Shown piece after piece: positions 36,200-48,639 of a stretch of DNA of 64,000 nt. The notes below the pieces were generated by a model. It did no database searches and had not been told where the DNA came from. It was given only the letters and a program-made list of their open reading frames with translations. Position 1 is the first letter of the stretch. Each line of letters begins with the position of its first letter. The stretch is taken from NCBI GenBank assembly GCA_029891385.1, contig CM057228.1:52353783-52417782 (forward strand). The letters are read 5' to 3'. The DNA comes from Erythroxylum novogranatense. Lineage: Eukaryota; Streptophyta; Magnoliopsida; Malpighiales; Erythroxylaceae. The translations under genes and the position numbers were made by a program.

Positions 36200-37140
36200 A
36201 GGATCCGTGGGAGCTAGTAGAGAGTCCCCTATGCCTCATTCTCGATGAGTTGCCTCCCGAGTTCCGTGAGGCGGGAGGCGGAGGTTCGATAAATTGCTTG
36301 GTGGCGGTTGACCATGGCGATCTGACCATGCGGAGGCCGAGGATGGTTAGAGAGGACCGAGAGAGTCTGGATCGATGAGTTGTGATGCGAGAGGCGTTTT
36401 GACTATCTGATGTCATTGCTTGAGGTCCACTTACCGTTGGTGGAAGGCTATTAGGCGGTTCTTCGAGGCCTGTTTATTGACTTGGGATGATTTCTGCGGG
36501 CATTCAGAGATAATTTCATGCCCAAGGATTATCTAGAGATGAAGATGCAGAATTTCTTGGTGAGACGAGGCGGATGTCGATGGCGATTATGAGGTTCGAT
36601 TTAATGAGTTAGTGGGATATGCCTCTTACGTGGTGGCAGTCGAGCGGATGCAGGAAGTTTGAGGTGGACTCAATTTTGAGATCCGTTCCGCTAGCCAGAG
36701 CGGATATGGATTCCTTTATTGATTGAGGCATTGCGGTGAGAGTTGAGCGACTTCGAGGCAGAGACGAGTGAAGTCCGGTGAGGGCCCGATGGCAAAAGAC
36801 CGAGCGGTAGTCGAGGCGGTGAGTAGAGGATCTAGTAAGCGCCAAGCCGGGACTTTCGTGTCGTCTGGCGAGGCGGCGAGCGATTTAAGAGGCGATTTTC
36901 TCGGTCTGGTTTGATGGCGGCCGTAGTGGTGCTAGAGGCTCGGGACGAGCATCCCGCTGTGTGAGTTCTGCGAGAGGAGGCATAGTGGAGAGTCTTTGGA
37001 GACTCTGGAGCTTGTCTCAAGTGTGGTTCAATGGACCACCGGCTCAGAGTGTCCTTTCCTTTGTGGAGGCCCGATCTGCTATGATGGGTAGATCTGGCAG
37101 TCGACCACAGCAAAGCAGAGCCGTGGAGGTGGATCGGGGT
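36200..37140 (+). pseudogene. gag: gag of element B, broken
   Basis: Scattered reading-frame pieces match a gypsy gag. DNFMPKDYLEMKMQNFL is readable at 36509-36559, typical of the capsid core. A zinc knuckle of the form C-x2-C-x4-H starts at 37013 (CLKCGSMDHRLR), but the last Cys is lost to a two-base deletion. Arg/Gly-rich coding text follows up to the protease. Frame changes are frequent and short, so neither the start codon nor a continuous frame can be given. The leader between the PBS and about 36200 is non-coding and ends in TGTGTTGTAG, a possible acceptor. Confidence 0.65.
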
Positions 37141-40100
37141 TGAGAGGCGGAGGCGAGGCCGAGGCGAAGAGGATCGATGGTGAGATCGAGGGACAGAAGC
37201 GTGAGCGGCGGTCCCAGCCGTAGTCTATGCTATGACTCGGCGGGAGGCTCGAGAGTCTCAGGATGTTGTTCTTGGTATGCTTCTAATTTCGGTTTTGAAG
37301 CATATGCATTGATGGATCTGGATCCACTCATTCATTTATTGCACCGCATGTGGCATGTAGATTACATTGTGATAAAGAGATTGCGGTGTGGGCTAGAGGT
37401 GAGTACACCTCTAGGTAGTCTGACGATGTTGGGAGAGGTGCTGTAAGGGATGTGTGATAGTGATTGATCGAGCAGAGTTGAGTGCGAGATCTCGTAGTGC
37501 TATCCTTGAGAGATTGATGTGATCTAGGTATGGGTGACATCGCCCATAGATTTGTGATGGATTGTTATACCAAGGAGGTTGTGTTGGAATCTCTGGTCAC
37601 CGAGAGTTTTTGAGGTATTAGTCGGCGATGCGGATAGGATGATTTCTTTTATGAGTTCCACGAGATTGATGAGAGAGGATGTGAGGCCTATTTGGCCCGT
37701 GTGATCGATTCTAGAGTTGGCGTAGATTAGAGGATGTCCTGTGATCGTGGAGTTTTGGATGTGTTCCCGATGAGTTACTGGGTTTGCCGCGGATCGGAGG
37801 CGAGTTTGGGATAGACCTCGTTCGGTACCGCTCTATATCTATTCCTCCATATAGGATGGCACCGGTGGAACCGAGGGAGCTTAAGGCTCAGTTGCAGGAG
37901 TTATTAGATAAGGGGTTCATTAGACCCAGTGTTTCGCCTTGGGGAGCTCCAGTGTTGTTTGTGAAGAAGAAAGATGGGACATTGAGGTTGTGTATCGATT
38001 ATAGGCAGCTTAATCGGGTTACTGTCAAGAATAAGTACCCATTGCCTAGGATCGATGATTTATTTGATCAGTTGCAGGGAGCTCAAGTGTTTACTAAGTT
38101 AGACTTGAAATCAGGGTATTATCAATTGAGGATAGCGGAGGCCGATGTGCCTAAGAGTGCGTTCGAGAGTAGGTATGGGCATTTCGAGTTCTTAGTGATG
38201 CCGTTTGGGTTGACTAATGCCCAGCAGCCTTCATGGCCTTGATGAATAAGGTCTTTCAGCCTACCTTGATCGGTTTGTGATTGTGTTTATTGACGATATC
38301 TAGTGTATTCGAGGTCGAGAGAGGAGCATGCGAGAACATCGAGGACTAGATTGCAGATTATGAGAGAGAGGCGGTTGTATGCCAAATTTGCGAAATGTGA
38401 ATTATGGCTTGATGAGGTGGTGTTCTAGGACATATAGTGTCGGTGAGGGTATCCAGTGGATCCTCACAAGATTGAGGCAAGTCTGAGTTGGGAGGTTACG
38501 AGGCGTGTCGAGTTGAGGAGTTTCCTCGGACTAGCGAGGATATTACGGAGGTTTGTCGAGGGTTCTCGGTGATCTCGGCCCTTGACGAAACTTTGAGGAA
38601 GAGTGTGGTTTTCGATGGGCGAGATGAGTGTCGGAGGAGCTTTGAGGAGCTCGAGCGTTTGACTCGGCACCGGTGTTGGCGTTGCCATCGTGGTCCGGAG
38701 GATATGTGGTATTCGATGATGCGTCGCGGCGGGGTTTGGGTTGTGTCTTGATGCGGCATGGTAGAGTGATAGCGTATGCCTCGAGGCAGTTGAGGTCTCA
38801 TGAGAGGAATTACCAGGTCATGATTTAGAGTTGGCTGCAGTTGTGTTTGCCACGAAGATCTGGAGACATTACTTGTATGGGAGATGTTCGGATCTTCACG
38901 GATCATAAAAGCTTAAGGTATCTGTTGAGTCAACGAGTTGAATCGAGACAGAGGAGATGGGTGAGTTGTTGAAGGATTCGTTGCACTTATTGAGTACCAC
39001 CGTGGAAGGCCAATGTGGTGGCCGATGCCTCGAGTAGGAGATCGCATGGTAGTGTAGCTCGATTCGGTGTCGAGGTTGCGTGCCTAGTTGATTGAGAGCA
39101 CTTAATGTGCAGATGGATTTGGCTCGGGATGGAGCCTTGATACTACTACGAGATTGAGACCGATGTTGCAGGATCGGATCCGGCGATTCGGGATCGGGAC
39201 CCGGTGTTAGTGAGACCGATGGATAGAGTCGAGCGGGGTTGATTGCTGAATTTGAGTTGAGAGATGGGACTCTTTGGATGGGTCGAGATTGTGTGTGCCT
39301 AATGTGGGTGGTGAGACAAGAGATTTTAGAGGCGCATGTAGCCGCTTATGCGATGCACCTTGGAGTCACCAAGATGTATAATACTCTCAAGTTGCATTTT
39401 TGGTGGCCAGGTATGAAGAGACAAGTGGCAGAGTTTGTTTCTCGATGTTTGACGTGCCCGGCGAGTTAAGTGAGCACCAGGCCCGATGGGTAAGTTGCAT
39501 TCGTTGCCCATTCCGGAGTGGAAGTGGGGCGAATCACTATGGATTTTCTTATGGGGTTGCCGAGGACGCCGAGGCGGCGATGATCGATCTGGGTCATAGT
39601 GGACCGATTGACCAAGTCGGCTCATTTCTTGCAGTCTTGAGAACAATACTCTCGATCAATTGGCTCGAAGTATGTGATGAGATTGTGCGATTGCATGGGG
39701 TCCCGTGTCTATAGTGTCGATCGGGATCCCAGTTTACTTCGAGGTTACGGAGGAACTGCGATCGTATTGGGTTCGAGGTGAACTTTAGTCTGACGTTTCA
39801 TCCTCGAACAGATGGGCGAGTGAGAGGACTATCAAGGCTATTGAGGATATCTTTGAGAGCTTGTGTATTAGAGTTCAAAGGTGCTTGGGATCAATACTTG
39901 GCTCGATTGAGTTTCGTACAATAATCGATGCAGAGCGGTATTGGAATGGCACCGTATGAGGCCTGTATGGCGGCCGTGCAGATCACCTCTTCTTTGGGAT
40001 GAAGAGGGTGTGAGGATGCTTGAGGGCCCGAGCTGATCCAGGATCTGATGGATAACGTGAGAGTGATTAGGAGTCGCATTAAAGCGGCTCGGGATAAACA

Positions 40101-40583
40101 GAAGAGTTATGTGGATCGGATCGACGAGAGATAGAGTATCTTTGTGGGTGATAGAGTGTTCCTTGAGTGTCTCCTTGGAGAGCGGTTCGAGGTTTGGCCG
40201 TAAGGCAAGTTGAGTCCCGATTATATCGGCCCGTATGAGATTCTTGAGAGGATTGGACCATTAGCCTATAGATTGGCGTTGCCTAGTGAGATGTCGGTTA
40301 CGATGTTTTCATGTGAGTATGCTCGGAGATACCGCTCGGACCGTCGTATGTGATTCCGGCTCAAGAGATTGAGATAGCGAGTGATATGAGTTATATTGAG
40401 GAGCGAGTGCAGATTATCGGATCATGGGTCAAGCAATTGAGGAGCAGGTGATTCCATTGGTGAAAGTCCTATGGAAGAACCATTCTTGAAGGAGGCAACT
40501 TGGGAGACCGAGGAGCACGTGAGGAGGCGATACCCTCATCATTCGACCGGTCGGTATGAAATTTCGGGACGAAATTTTCTTTT
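37141..40583 (+). pseudogene. pol: pol of element B (PR, RT, RNase H, IN, chromodomain), broken
   Basis: Pol makes and integrates element DNA. The domains are in the usual order but in shifting frames. Protease: an AYALMD...THSF-like segment near 37300-37345 with a one-base shift at the active site. RT: one open stretch 37784-38242 with [20 protein letters not shown] and VMPFGLTNA, then the catalytic FIDD at 38286-38297 in another frame. RNase [13 protein letters not shown] near 38710-38745 and [12 protein letters not shown] near 38898-38935. Integrase: zinc-finger text around 39331-39455 and MDFLMGLP near 39540-39563. C-terminus: GKLSPDYIGPYEILERIGP near 40204-40260, then a chromodomain-like IPLVKVLWKNHS near 40453-40490. 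More than a dozen one- to three-base indels break it, while substitutions that spoil motifs are few. Confidence 0.8.
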
Positions 40584-40596
40584 AGGAGGGGAGAAT
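40555..40596 (+). promoter_or_regulatory. Hairpin and polypurine tract of element B
   Basis: TGAAATTTCGGGACGAAATTTT followed by AGGAGGGGAGAAT, directly before TGTAGC at 40597. Confidence 0.8.
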
Positions 40597-43500
40597 TGTA
40601 GCATCCCGTTACCGATGCGATGAGCATCGTGTTATGAGTGTAGAGTTGTTAGTGCTTAATTTGTGATCGAGTGTTTTGTGGCCTCTAATTTTAGAGATAG
40701 ATCATTTTGCACATGCATATACATAGTGACATGTATTCATGATTGTTCGGCATTTGATAGTGATTGTGTTTGGAAAAGTGAAATTGTGATGATTTTGTGA
40801 ATTGTGATTATTTAAAATGTTGAAATAATTGGGTTAATGAAATCTTGCGATTATGAATTTTGGTGAAATTATTGTATTTGTATATGCTGGTAAATTTATG
40901 GTGTATTGGAAGATATATTTATAGTTGGGAGCAAGAATTAATTAAATGAAGTGTTGGAGATAGTTTGGTTATATTGGAAAGGGGAGAACTAAATGGAGTT
41001 AGTTCAAAAGTAACTAAGTTATAGTTTATTCATTAAGAAAGTGACATGTGTACTTGGACTTTGTACCCTAGCTAGGAGTAGGTGGTCACTATTCCTTGAG
41101 GGCTGATGGGTTAAGTCTTGTCAAGCCTTCTTTATTCATTTTCTTCCAAAACTTTTCTCTCGGAGACATAGAGCTTTCTACCCAAATTATCTTCTAAGGG
41201 ACTTTGGTGTTCTTTCTTTCTTTCACCAACCTTTCTCTACCTTTGGTGTTGTCGACTCTAAGGAGAATCCATAAGCTGATCTTTTCGTGTGGAGTTTAGA
41301 GCTTGAAGATCTGTTTGAGTTCTCAGCAGTAAGTAAGTGTTAGAAACCCCCTCATTGTTAGAGATTTATGAAATAAAGTTGAGAGATTTCATCGTTTTCA
41401 TGGAAAGATGTATTTCATGTGTTTGTTCATAAATCCTGGGTAGTTGGGGAGGAATAAATTCTGTTATAGTGTTAAATGAGTGGTTGAGAAAACTTTTAGT
41501 GTTAGGTGATATGTCTGGAAAGGAAAATCAGTGAAGCGAAAATCGGTGAAGGAAAATCAGCTGAAGCAAAAGCAGATGATATGGACGTGATATCGATAGA
41601 TTTAGACAAAATTTCCTTCTTGAAAGTTGTAGATATTTCTTTTCTCTATGAGATAGATGTCAAGTTTTTCCAATTTGGATATTGGAGTCAAAAGATATGA
41701 TCTATATAAGTGGACATGTTACAGGCGAAAACCAGCTGAAAGGAAAATCAGCTGAAGCGAAAATCAGCTGAAGCAAAAGCAGACGATATGGACGTGATAT
41801 CGATAGATTTAGACAAAATTTCCTTCTTGAAAGTTGTAGATATTTCTTTTCTCTATGAGATAGATGTCAAGTTTGTCCAATTTGGATATCGGAGTCAAAA
41901 GATATGATCTATATAAGTGGACATGTTTCAAGGAAAAAAAATCAGCTGAAGCAAAAATCAGAAGGAAGGAAAAATCAGCTGAAGCGAAAACCAGCTGAAG
42001 CGAAAACCAGCTGAAGGAAAAACCAGCTAAAGCAAAAATCAGCTGAAGCGAAAATCAGCTAAAACAAAAATCAGCTAAAGCAAAAATCAGCTGAAGCGAA
42101 AACCAGCTGAAGCAAAAATCAGACGGAAGGAAAACAGTCTGTGCATAGATCAGTGTTTTGAGGATAACTTGAGTTATAGAACTCCAAATGACCTGATTCT
42201 TGAAGCATTGGATTCCTAACACATTTCTTAATCTCTCCACAAACAATTTATGGGTTTTAGTATTAAATTGGAAATGATTAAGTGAGTCAAAGTAAGGGTA
42301 TTGGTGGAGGAATATGAACTAGATGTTTTCTTGAACATGTTTCGATGATGTGATGATATCTTGGTCTATGGTATTCCAATTAAGGTGATACTTGATTCGT
42401 TATGAACTAGAGAAAGAGGTCTATCATTGTGATAAAGATTGAGAGTTTGAATTTTGATTTACGGGATTGCAAGTATCGAAGAGAGTCCATTATAGTTTAA
42501 TGTGACCAAAGAGTTACGTTGTAACTAGCGGAGTATGATTAGAGTTTGAGTGAGTGAAATTGAATTAAAGGGAATGCTATTGACCTAGTGAATAGTGAAT
42601 TTTGGTTGTAAAGTGGCGATAGCGAATTGGGTTTAGTGCGGTAGAATCATGAACATGCATCATACAAGTTTGAATTAAAGACATGTGCATTATTGAATAT
42701 CTTTAATTGAGCACTAGTGATGAGAAATTGTTTGATTGTTTTAGAGGCTCCGTTGGATCGTCGGACCACGGATATTCTTTGGGACTTCAGCAGAGCTTCG
42801 GAAGTTACAGGTGAGTAACCTAGTTGGTTCCTCACTTTTAAGTGATTATATGTCTGTGAATATGTATAAATTAAGTGTAAAGGTGAGTGATATACATGTG
42901 AAGTGAATGAGCTAAATGCGATAAGTGTTAGTGATTGTACCAAGTGTGATCTACATAAATGTGAATTCATGTGAATGAGAATCAGTGTATATAATTGTGA
43001 ATAAGAGCTCGATTGTGACAAGTGAGTGAAGTGAGATAAATGTGCTAGTATTTGTGTAAGTGTGAGCGCATGCCTAGCATGATATGAGCGGTAAAATTTA
43101 CCATTGTGACTAGAGCATAGTGATTCAGAGCTTTGAGCTCGATTATCAGTGAGAGGGCCTAGAGCCAAATCGGCAGTAGTGCATACCCAGAGGGCTCTCC
43201 TATTTGCCTAAATTGTGATCATTGTGAAAAGGAATAGTGCATACCCAGAGGGCTCTCCTATCCCTAAAGTGAGTGGGCAGTAGTGCATACCCTGAGGGCT
43301 CTCCTACTTGCCAAAAATGTGAATATAAATGCTCAGTCACAACAATGTCATAACAAGAGACTTTGCATACATATGCATCTGAGTGTATAGTGTGATGGAG
43401 AATCGAGTGACATCTGAAAAATGTGGATTGATATGTGATATTGTAATTGTGTAAATTGTGAAGTGTAATGTGAGAATTATGTGGCGGTGTAAAGTGCGCA

Positions 43501-44058
43501 TTGTGATATTGCGTGTGATATAATATAATGTGTAAATTGTGAATAGTGTTTATAAAGCGTTAAAGTGTAATTTGAGATATAGTATATGTATATGCATGTG
43601 TTGGATGAACCATCAATGATGGTTTCTCATTGAGTTCATAAACTCACCCTGACATTGCAATATATTTTTCAGACGCGTCGGTGGGACTCTAACTCCGGGA
43701 TAGGCGTTTCGCGGTGAGTGTTCGTGATCAAGGCAGCGATGGATCATAGGTCGGTCGGTGGGGTGACTTCTTTTGGGAACATTGTTTTGGGATGACTTAG
43801 TATAGGCGTTTGTATCGGTTTCCTTTTGAGATGTATTTGCTTTGTAGGAACCGATAGATCGGTCTATATTTTGGGATTGATGTTATAAATGAATGATTAT
43901 TATGGTTTTAAATTTTAGTGATTTTCATATTGTGGAATTTAGTGTATTGATGCCATGCAGTGTTTAGAGATTGTTTTCGTAGTAGCACTTCCTTATCGTG
44001 GGATATCGTCGGAGCGACCCACCAGGCGCCCCAATGTGTACCTGCGGTGAGGGGCGCT
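40597..44058 (+). mobile_element. 3' LTR of element B
   Basis: Starts TGTAGCATCCCG after the polypurine tract. It follows the 5' LTR to GGGGCGCT at 44058, where the last bases (expected ACA) are replaced by F-LTR text. The two LTRs differ mostly by short indels and few substitutions. Same modules, arrays and splice-like signals as the 5' copy. Confidence 0.8.
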
Positions 44059-44060
44059 TC

Positions 44061-44900
44061 TGATTTAATGGACCTTACTACTCGAAAGGACCCTAACATC
44101 ACCCATGTCCGTTTAACGGACTTGATGTCCATTAACGGACTTTCTCGGTAAGAAAGTGCATTTTGGCCCGACAATGTCGTTAAAGGCCGTGCATGTCCGT
44201 TTAACGGACATTCAAGTCAACTTTAGTAAATCGCGATTTTTACCATTTTAGATGTAGAATCGACTTTGTGGTCTTCATGAAAGTTTTAGATATAGAAGTC
44301 TTCTTTCAATGGTCCAAGATATTTGGTGAAATTTATGACAATCGCGCCAAGATAGGTACAAATTGATTGAGGGTATGAACATGTTATATTCTTTTGATCA
44401 TAACTCCCTCGTCCGGCCTCCAAATGAAGCGATTCTTGAAGCGATAGATTCTTAAGACATGTATTTACCTCTCCATGAAAATTGGGATCTTTTGGAGTTG
44501 ATTTGAAAAAGTTTGATTGTAAGAAAATGAGAGGTCAGTTTAAAGAGCATGATTGAGGTATAAACTCTCTTTGGAATTTTAAGCCTATCTTGAGCTAGAT
44601 AGCTCTGATTGACGTGATTCTTACTTCAAGACAAAATAGAGGCTTAGAGCTATGATTTCTTTGAAGAAGCCAAATTGAAATTCTTGTTTGAAGATTTCCA
44701 AATTTTGCTCACAAATAAGAGAAACGAGTTCAAGTATAGTGACTGGTTTGTATGGGCACGCCATTGACCAATTTGTGAGGAAATTTTTGGGATGTTATGC
44801 GAAAGCAAATGAATAGAGGATGGTTCAGTAGATTTCATGGGATTAAGATTAAGTTTCATGATTTCGCGAGAGTTGGATTTCGTAAACAAGTGGGGTCCAA

Positions 44901-44902
<2 letters not shown>
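44061..44902 (+). mobile_element. Second copy of the end of the F LTR
   Basis: Matches 31483-32338, including the GTCCGTTTAACGGAC array, and ends GGGGTCCAACA at 44902 followed by the same ATT flank as at 32339. Differences are mainly one-base gaps plus a handful of substitutions. Confidence 0.85.

Positions 44903-44948
<46 letters not shown>
44903..44948. repeat. ATT microsatellite
   Basis: About 15 ATT units, target DNA next to the F LTR. A second short run is at 44966-44990. Confidence 0.95.
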
Positions 44949-44949
<1 letters not shown>

Positions 44950-46160
44950 AGAAATTAATTTTTTATTGTTATTATTATTATTATTATTTGTTAACTTTTT
45001 TACTAATACAAATCATTCGTTTTAAAATAGTCAATGAATTACATATTTCTAATCATATTATACTGCAGGTGCATTTTCGTCATTGATACTGTGTTTATGT
45101 TCTATCAACTGCAACTAAACATATTTATGTCCTCGAGATAGAGGCAGTTTTTGCTGTTCTGTCCGTCACAACTAAATATCTCACTGTCTCTAATTTTTGT
45201 TCTGTTTTGTCTCTAAATTTTCATCTCGTTCCGTCTCTGCATATTGAAGACAGTAACTAAATGTAGCGTTAATGCCTAGTCATCTATATCAATAAGCCCC
45301 CCATCCATCTAGTTTAGGTCTTAAGCTGACCTATTTGCTCCATAATATGTGCTTGTTATACCTAGATAGTACATTGAGTACCCATAAGCTACCCTATGTG
45401 TCTCTCTAATCGAGCTATCTTCAACTGCTCCTACTATCGTTTCCACACACTGATTATTTGCATTATTCTCCTCCTATGCTACCCCTCCCATTTAGGATGG
45501 CAGTGAATACAGTTGTGATGGCTGCTCAGTTATGTATTGCTCCTTCCTAGCTCATCCCAATATGGCTAGCTCGTTAGGAACTCTAATTAGGCGTATATGT
45601 CACTCACAGGTCCCTACCATCAATGTAACATATGTATATGTTTTATGACATTGAGGTTTTAACACTGTCGTGGTACCAACTAGTCACATCATTGATAGTT
45701 TATTGAAGACCCCAATCCTCCGTCCAGGCCTCATCATGTAAGGTCTAGTATAGATTGCCCCAACTTTTTTCTCTTTGCTTTGACGTTGGATAAATTGGGC
45801 TAATTTATGCCTTAGATGTATTAGAGTCCTCTAGTAAGCATTGTCATGGACTTACAGGGTCTACTACATAACCATTTTGCTGACTGTGTAACTCATAGAC
45901 CTTTAACTTATCACAAACTTACACAGTATGTTTATTGTACCCAAAAAGTTCTAAAAAGACCTAGGCTATCCTACTTATAAGTATGCGAGGTAGTTGTAGT
46001 GACTACCCAGGGTTGCCTCCCATAGAGGTGAAATCGGTTAACTTAAACTAATCTTGAACAAAAAATAAAAATATTATAGTATTGCTATAAAGGAAATCGC
46101 TTTTAGCACTTTTGTACAAAGTTTATTTTGATTAATAAAGTAAGAGGCAATTTTCATTAA
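44949..46160. other. Unassigned intergenic stretch
   Basis: No open frame or LTR signature recognised. The part 45080-45275 reads like the end of a hAT-type MITE (repeated CTGTTCTGT/TTTGTCTCT, then ACAGTAACTAAATGTAGCG), but no matching second end was found. The rest may be unique sequence or an old, unrecognised element. Confidence 0.4.
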
Positions 46161-46943
46161 TTTGATATTTATATTTATGAATTGATGTCGACCTTAAATG
46201 GAGTTAATGAAGTCTATGATACAAAACATAGCATGAAGGAAATCATAATGAGATCATGATAATGAGATTCCTATCATGTGCAATTATGAAAGTATCTAAA
46301 TTATCCCTAGTTATAAGATTAATGAGACATGACATTGTTAATATGGATAGACTAGCACATATTATACCCCTTGATTTGATCAAGCAGTGGATCTCATAAA
46401 CTGTAAGCATAAGATGTTTAGATTTAACTTGTGGATGCTTACTAAGAGTAGTAAGTACATCGGATGACCCGCTATGAGATTATCATATGGATCTTATATC
46501 AGTTGTTAGTCATTAATCTCATCATAACAATGGTACAAATATCCTTATACTTGAAGTACTCAAGGATCTCTTAGATACTAATCCTATGTTTTGACACCAT
46601 TACATGTTGCCTTAAGACAAGGTCGCTCATAAGGTGGTGCTTGGGTATAGTTATTGGCATTCGAAGGTAATTGGGTAGTCAATAAAGCATTCACCACTCC
46701 TGATGAAGGAGATGATGCCCACAACCTCTTGTTAGGGTCATTACTCATGAATCTCTGGCCAAAGTAGATGTTTCATGAAGAGAGTCTTCAATGACATGAA
46801 GAGTAACAAGATCCCTAAGATGAGAAAAAATATCACTTAGACTAGATGTGACAGAGTTAGTCTAATAGGAGTTGACATTGTGACAGAGTCAGTCTAATAG
46901 GAGTTGACACTCTGCCCATACTCTAAAACAAGTGGGTATAGAA
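46161..46943 (+). mobile_element. 3' untranslated interior of a copia element
   Basis: Non-coding. From about 46779 it is homologous to 52788-52918, which lies at the 3' end of copia interior H. Both end in a purine-rich AAGTGGGTA(TA)GAA just before TGGTGAAAGGA, taken as polypurine tract and LTR start. A ~30-bp direct duplication (GTGACAGAGTCAGTCTAATA) lies at 46848-46905. This implies an earlier copy whose 3' LTR is the LTR at 46944. Confidence 0.45.
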
Positions 46944-47266
46944 TGGTGAAAGGACAAATTGCATGCTAATTGCCTATGAAAAGGTTTGTAATTTGAATAA
47001 TTGACTATCAAAGAATTCGTATGTCAATCCACTTTGCAATAAAATGGCATCATGAAACCATTCATAAATTGCTCGGATTAAAAGATAATTCAAGTGGCCA
47101 AGAATTGAAAACCTAAAGGGTCACATGCTTAGGAGAATGAGGGAATGTTTTGAGATAATATAACGATATCATCATTGTAAGAAATGTTGAAAAGGAATGG
47201 ACAAAGCAAATGTTGCAAGGATGTCTAAGGTGGAGTCACGATCATGATCGACTAATTCCAGCAACA

Positions 47267-47274
47267 TATATAAG
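47267..47274 (+). promoter_or_regulatory. TATA box of the copia LTR
   Basis: TATATAAG. The 3' LTR has the same box at 63921-63928. Confidence 0.55.
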
Positions 47275-47590
47275 TGATTTCTCATTACTTAAATATTGTG
47301 ATCAATAACTAGGGAGTCTAGAAACATTCTAGACATTTAGAGGGAGTTAGAGGGAGAATTTCTTTTCATGTCAAGAAAGGGTTGTTTGATATTTATTGCA
47401 TGTGATATAATTCTCTTCTATCCTTTCTAATGAGCATCCTACTTGTGTTTCCATCTTGTTTGGTGCTGAAACCTTCCCTAAACACCATATTTCTTCATCT
47501 CTATGTGTTCTTTACTGATTGTTGAAGGTTTTTGGTGTTTGCTACAACCCAAACAAAGAGAAGATTCAAGAAAGGAGGTGCATTTGCAAG

Positions 47591-47814
47591 GTACATGTGT
47601 GATTGAACCCAAGTTTAATATATAATTGGATACACTTTCATGGTTGTTAATGCACTTTTTGACTCTTAATTCATGTTTTTTGTGTTTAAATGAGTCTCTT
47701 ACGGTGAGCTTATGTTTTATGCAATTTGCTAGTAAAATTGTACAAATTGACATTAATTCCATTATAATTTTTCTAAGAACAATTGATACCACAAATTGTT
47801 ATTTTATATTGTAG
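47591..47814 (+). other. Putative short intron in the copia LTR
   Basis: Donor TGCAAG|GTACATG at 47591, acceptor TTTTATATTGTAG at 47814; 224 bp. Confidence 0.3.
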
Positions 47815-47864
47815 GAGAAAAGGAGTCAAGAAGGATCAGAAGAGTCAACACGGCAAGAAGTCCT

Positions 47865-48080
47865 TAAGGCACGTCGCGACATGAACTAAGCCGCGGCGAA
47901 ATGTAATTCCCACATCGCGGCGCACCAACACAGATCGTACGTCGCGACGTCAACAATTTAGCACGTCGCGGCGAGCAAACCAGATCGTACGTCGCGACGT
48001 CCCAGACATCTCGTCGCGGCGAGCAAGATAGAGCACACGTCGCGACGAATATTAATTTATACGTCGCGACGTGCAGACGG
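47865..48080. repeat. ACGTCGCGACGT palindrome array
   Basis: The perfect 12-base palindrome ACGTCGCGACGT or close variants (CACGTCGCGGCG) recur about nine times in 215 bp, an island of CpG in AT-rich DNA. It sits in the LTR downstream of the putative intron. Confidence 0.85.
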
Positions 48081-48639
48081 ATACCTGGACTCCAAATAGA
48101 GATTTCTCTCACTGTACCGACCCGGCCCGTGACCCATCCTTTAAATCCTGCCGAATTAGGTTATCATGAGGATCTGGTGAGGCTTCCGATTGCTATGCAT
48201 GGCTTGGCATTTCTTTCCTGTTGAAGATGCAGTGATGGCTGGAGTTCACCGAATGGGAGTAGCTTAATCTGTAGTTTAGCTATGATTTATAAATGCCTAA
48301 GTTTAGGGGTTTGTAATTTGTAGTGAAGCTACTTGATTATAGCTAAATGTTTGACATTTAATGTGTTGTTTGGATTGGTAGTTTACATTGTCACATTTAA
48401 CTACATTGTTCTGAACAGCCGAGTGGGATTTATTGCTGTGTAGTTAGATTAGCTTAATTAGAGTTTAATTAAGCGTTGAACAATGTAATGTGTTGTGGGT
48501 TTGCTTATGTAGAATTCTGTGCTTAAATATATGAATTCTCATATATGTCAACTTGTGATCTTGTTGATTCTCTTTTATCTGCCTAGTTGTGTTTGATATT
48601 GAGTTGATGTTAGATTTCATTTGACCCATTGCATTGGCT

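Larger units (their letters stand above)
32616..44058 (+). mobile_element. Element B, gypsy chromovirus (Tekay/Del-like), decayed or badly sequenced
   Basis: LTRs at 32616-36059 and 40597-44058, PBS at 36065, gag and pol traces in order between, polypurine tract before the 3' LTR. LTR family: TGTAGCATCCCG to GCGCTACA, i.e. inverted TGTAGC/GCTACA ends. The 5' LTR lacks the first 12 bases present in the 3' LTR and the 3' LTR lacks its last few bases, so no TSD is readable. Domain order (gag, PR, RT, RNase H, IN, chromodomain) is as in plant chromoviruses. Confidence 0.85.

Noticed and set aside
36198..37113. Several minus-strand frames opposite B gag
   Set aside because: Antisense shadows of a GC-richer coding region; the plus strand has the gag motifs.
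42647..43168. 173-codon minus-strand open frame
   Set aside because: Antisense to the 3' LTR of B. The 5' LTR breaks the frame, so it is not conserved.
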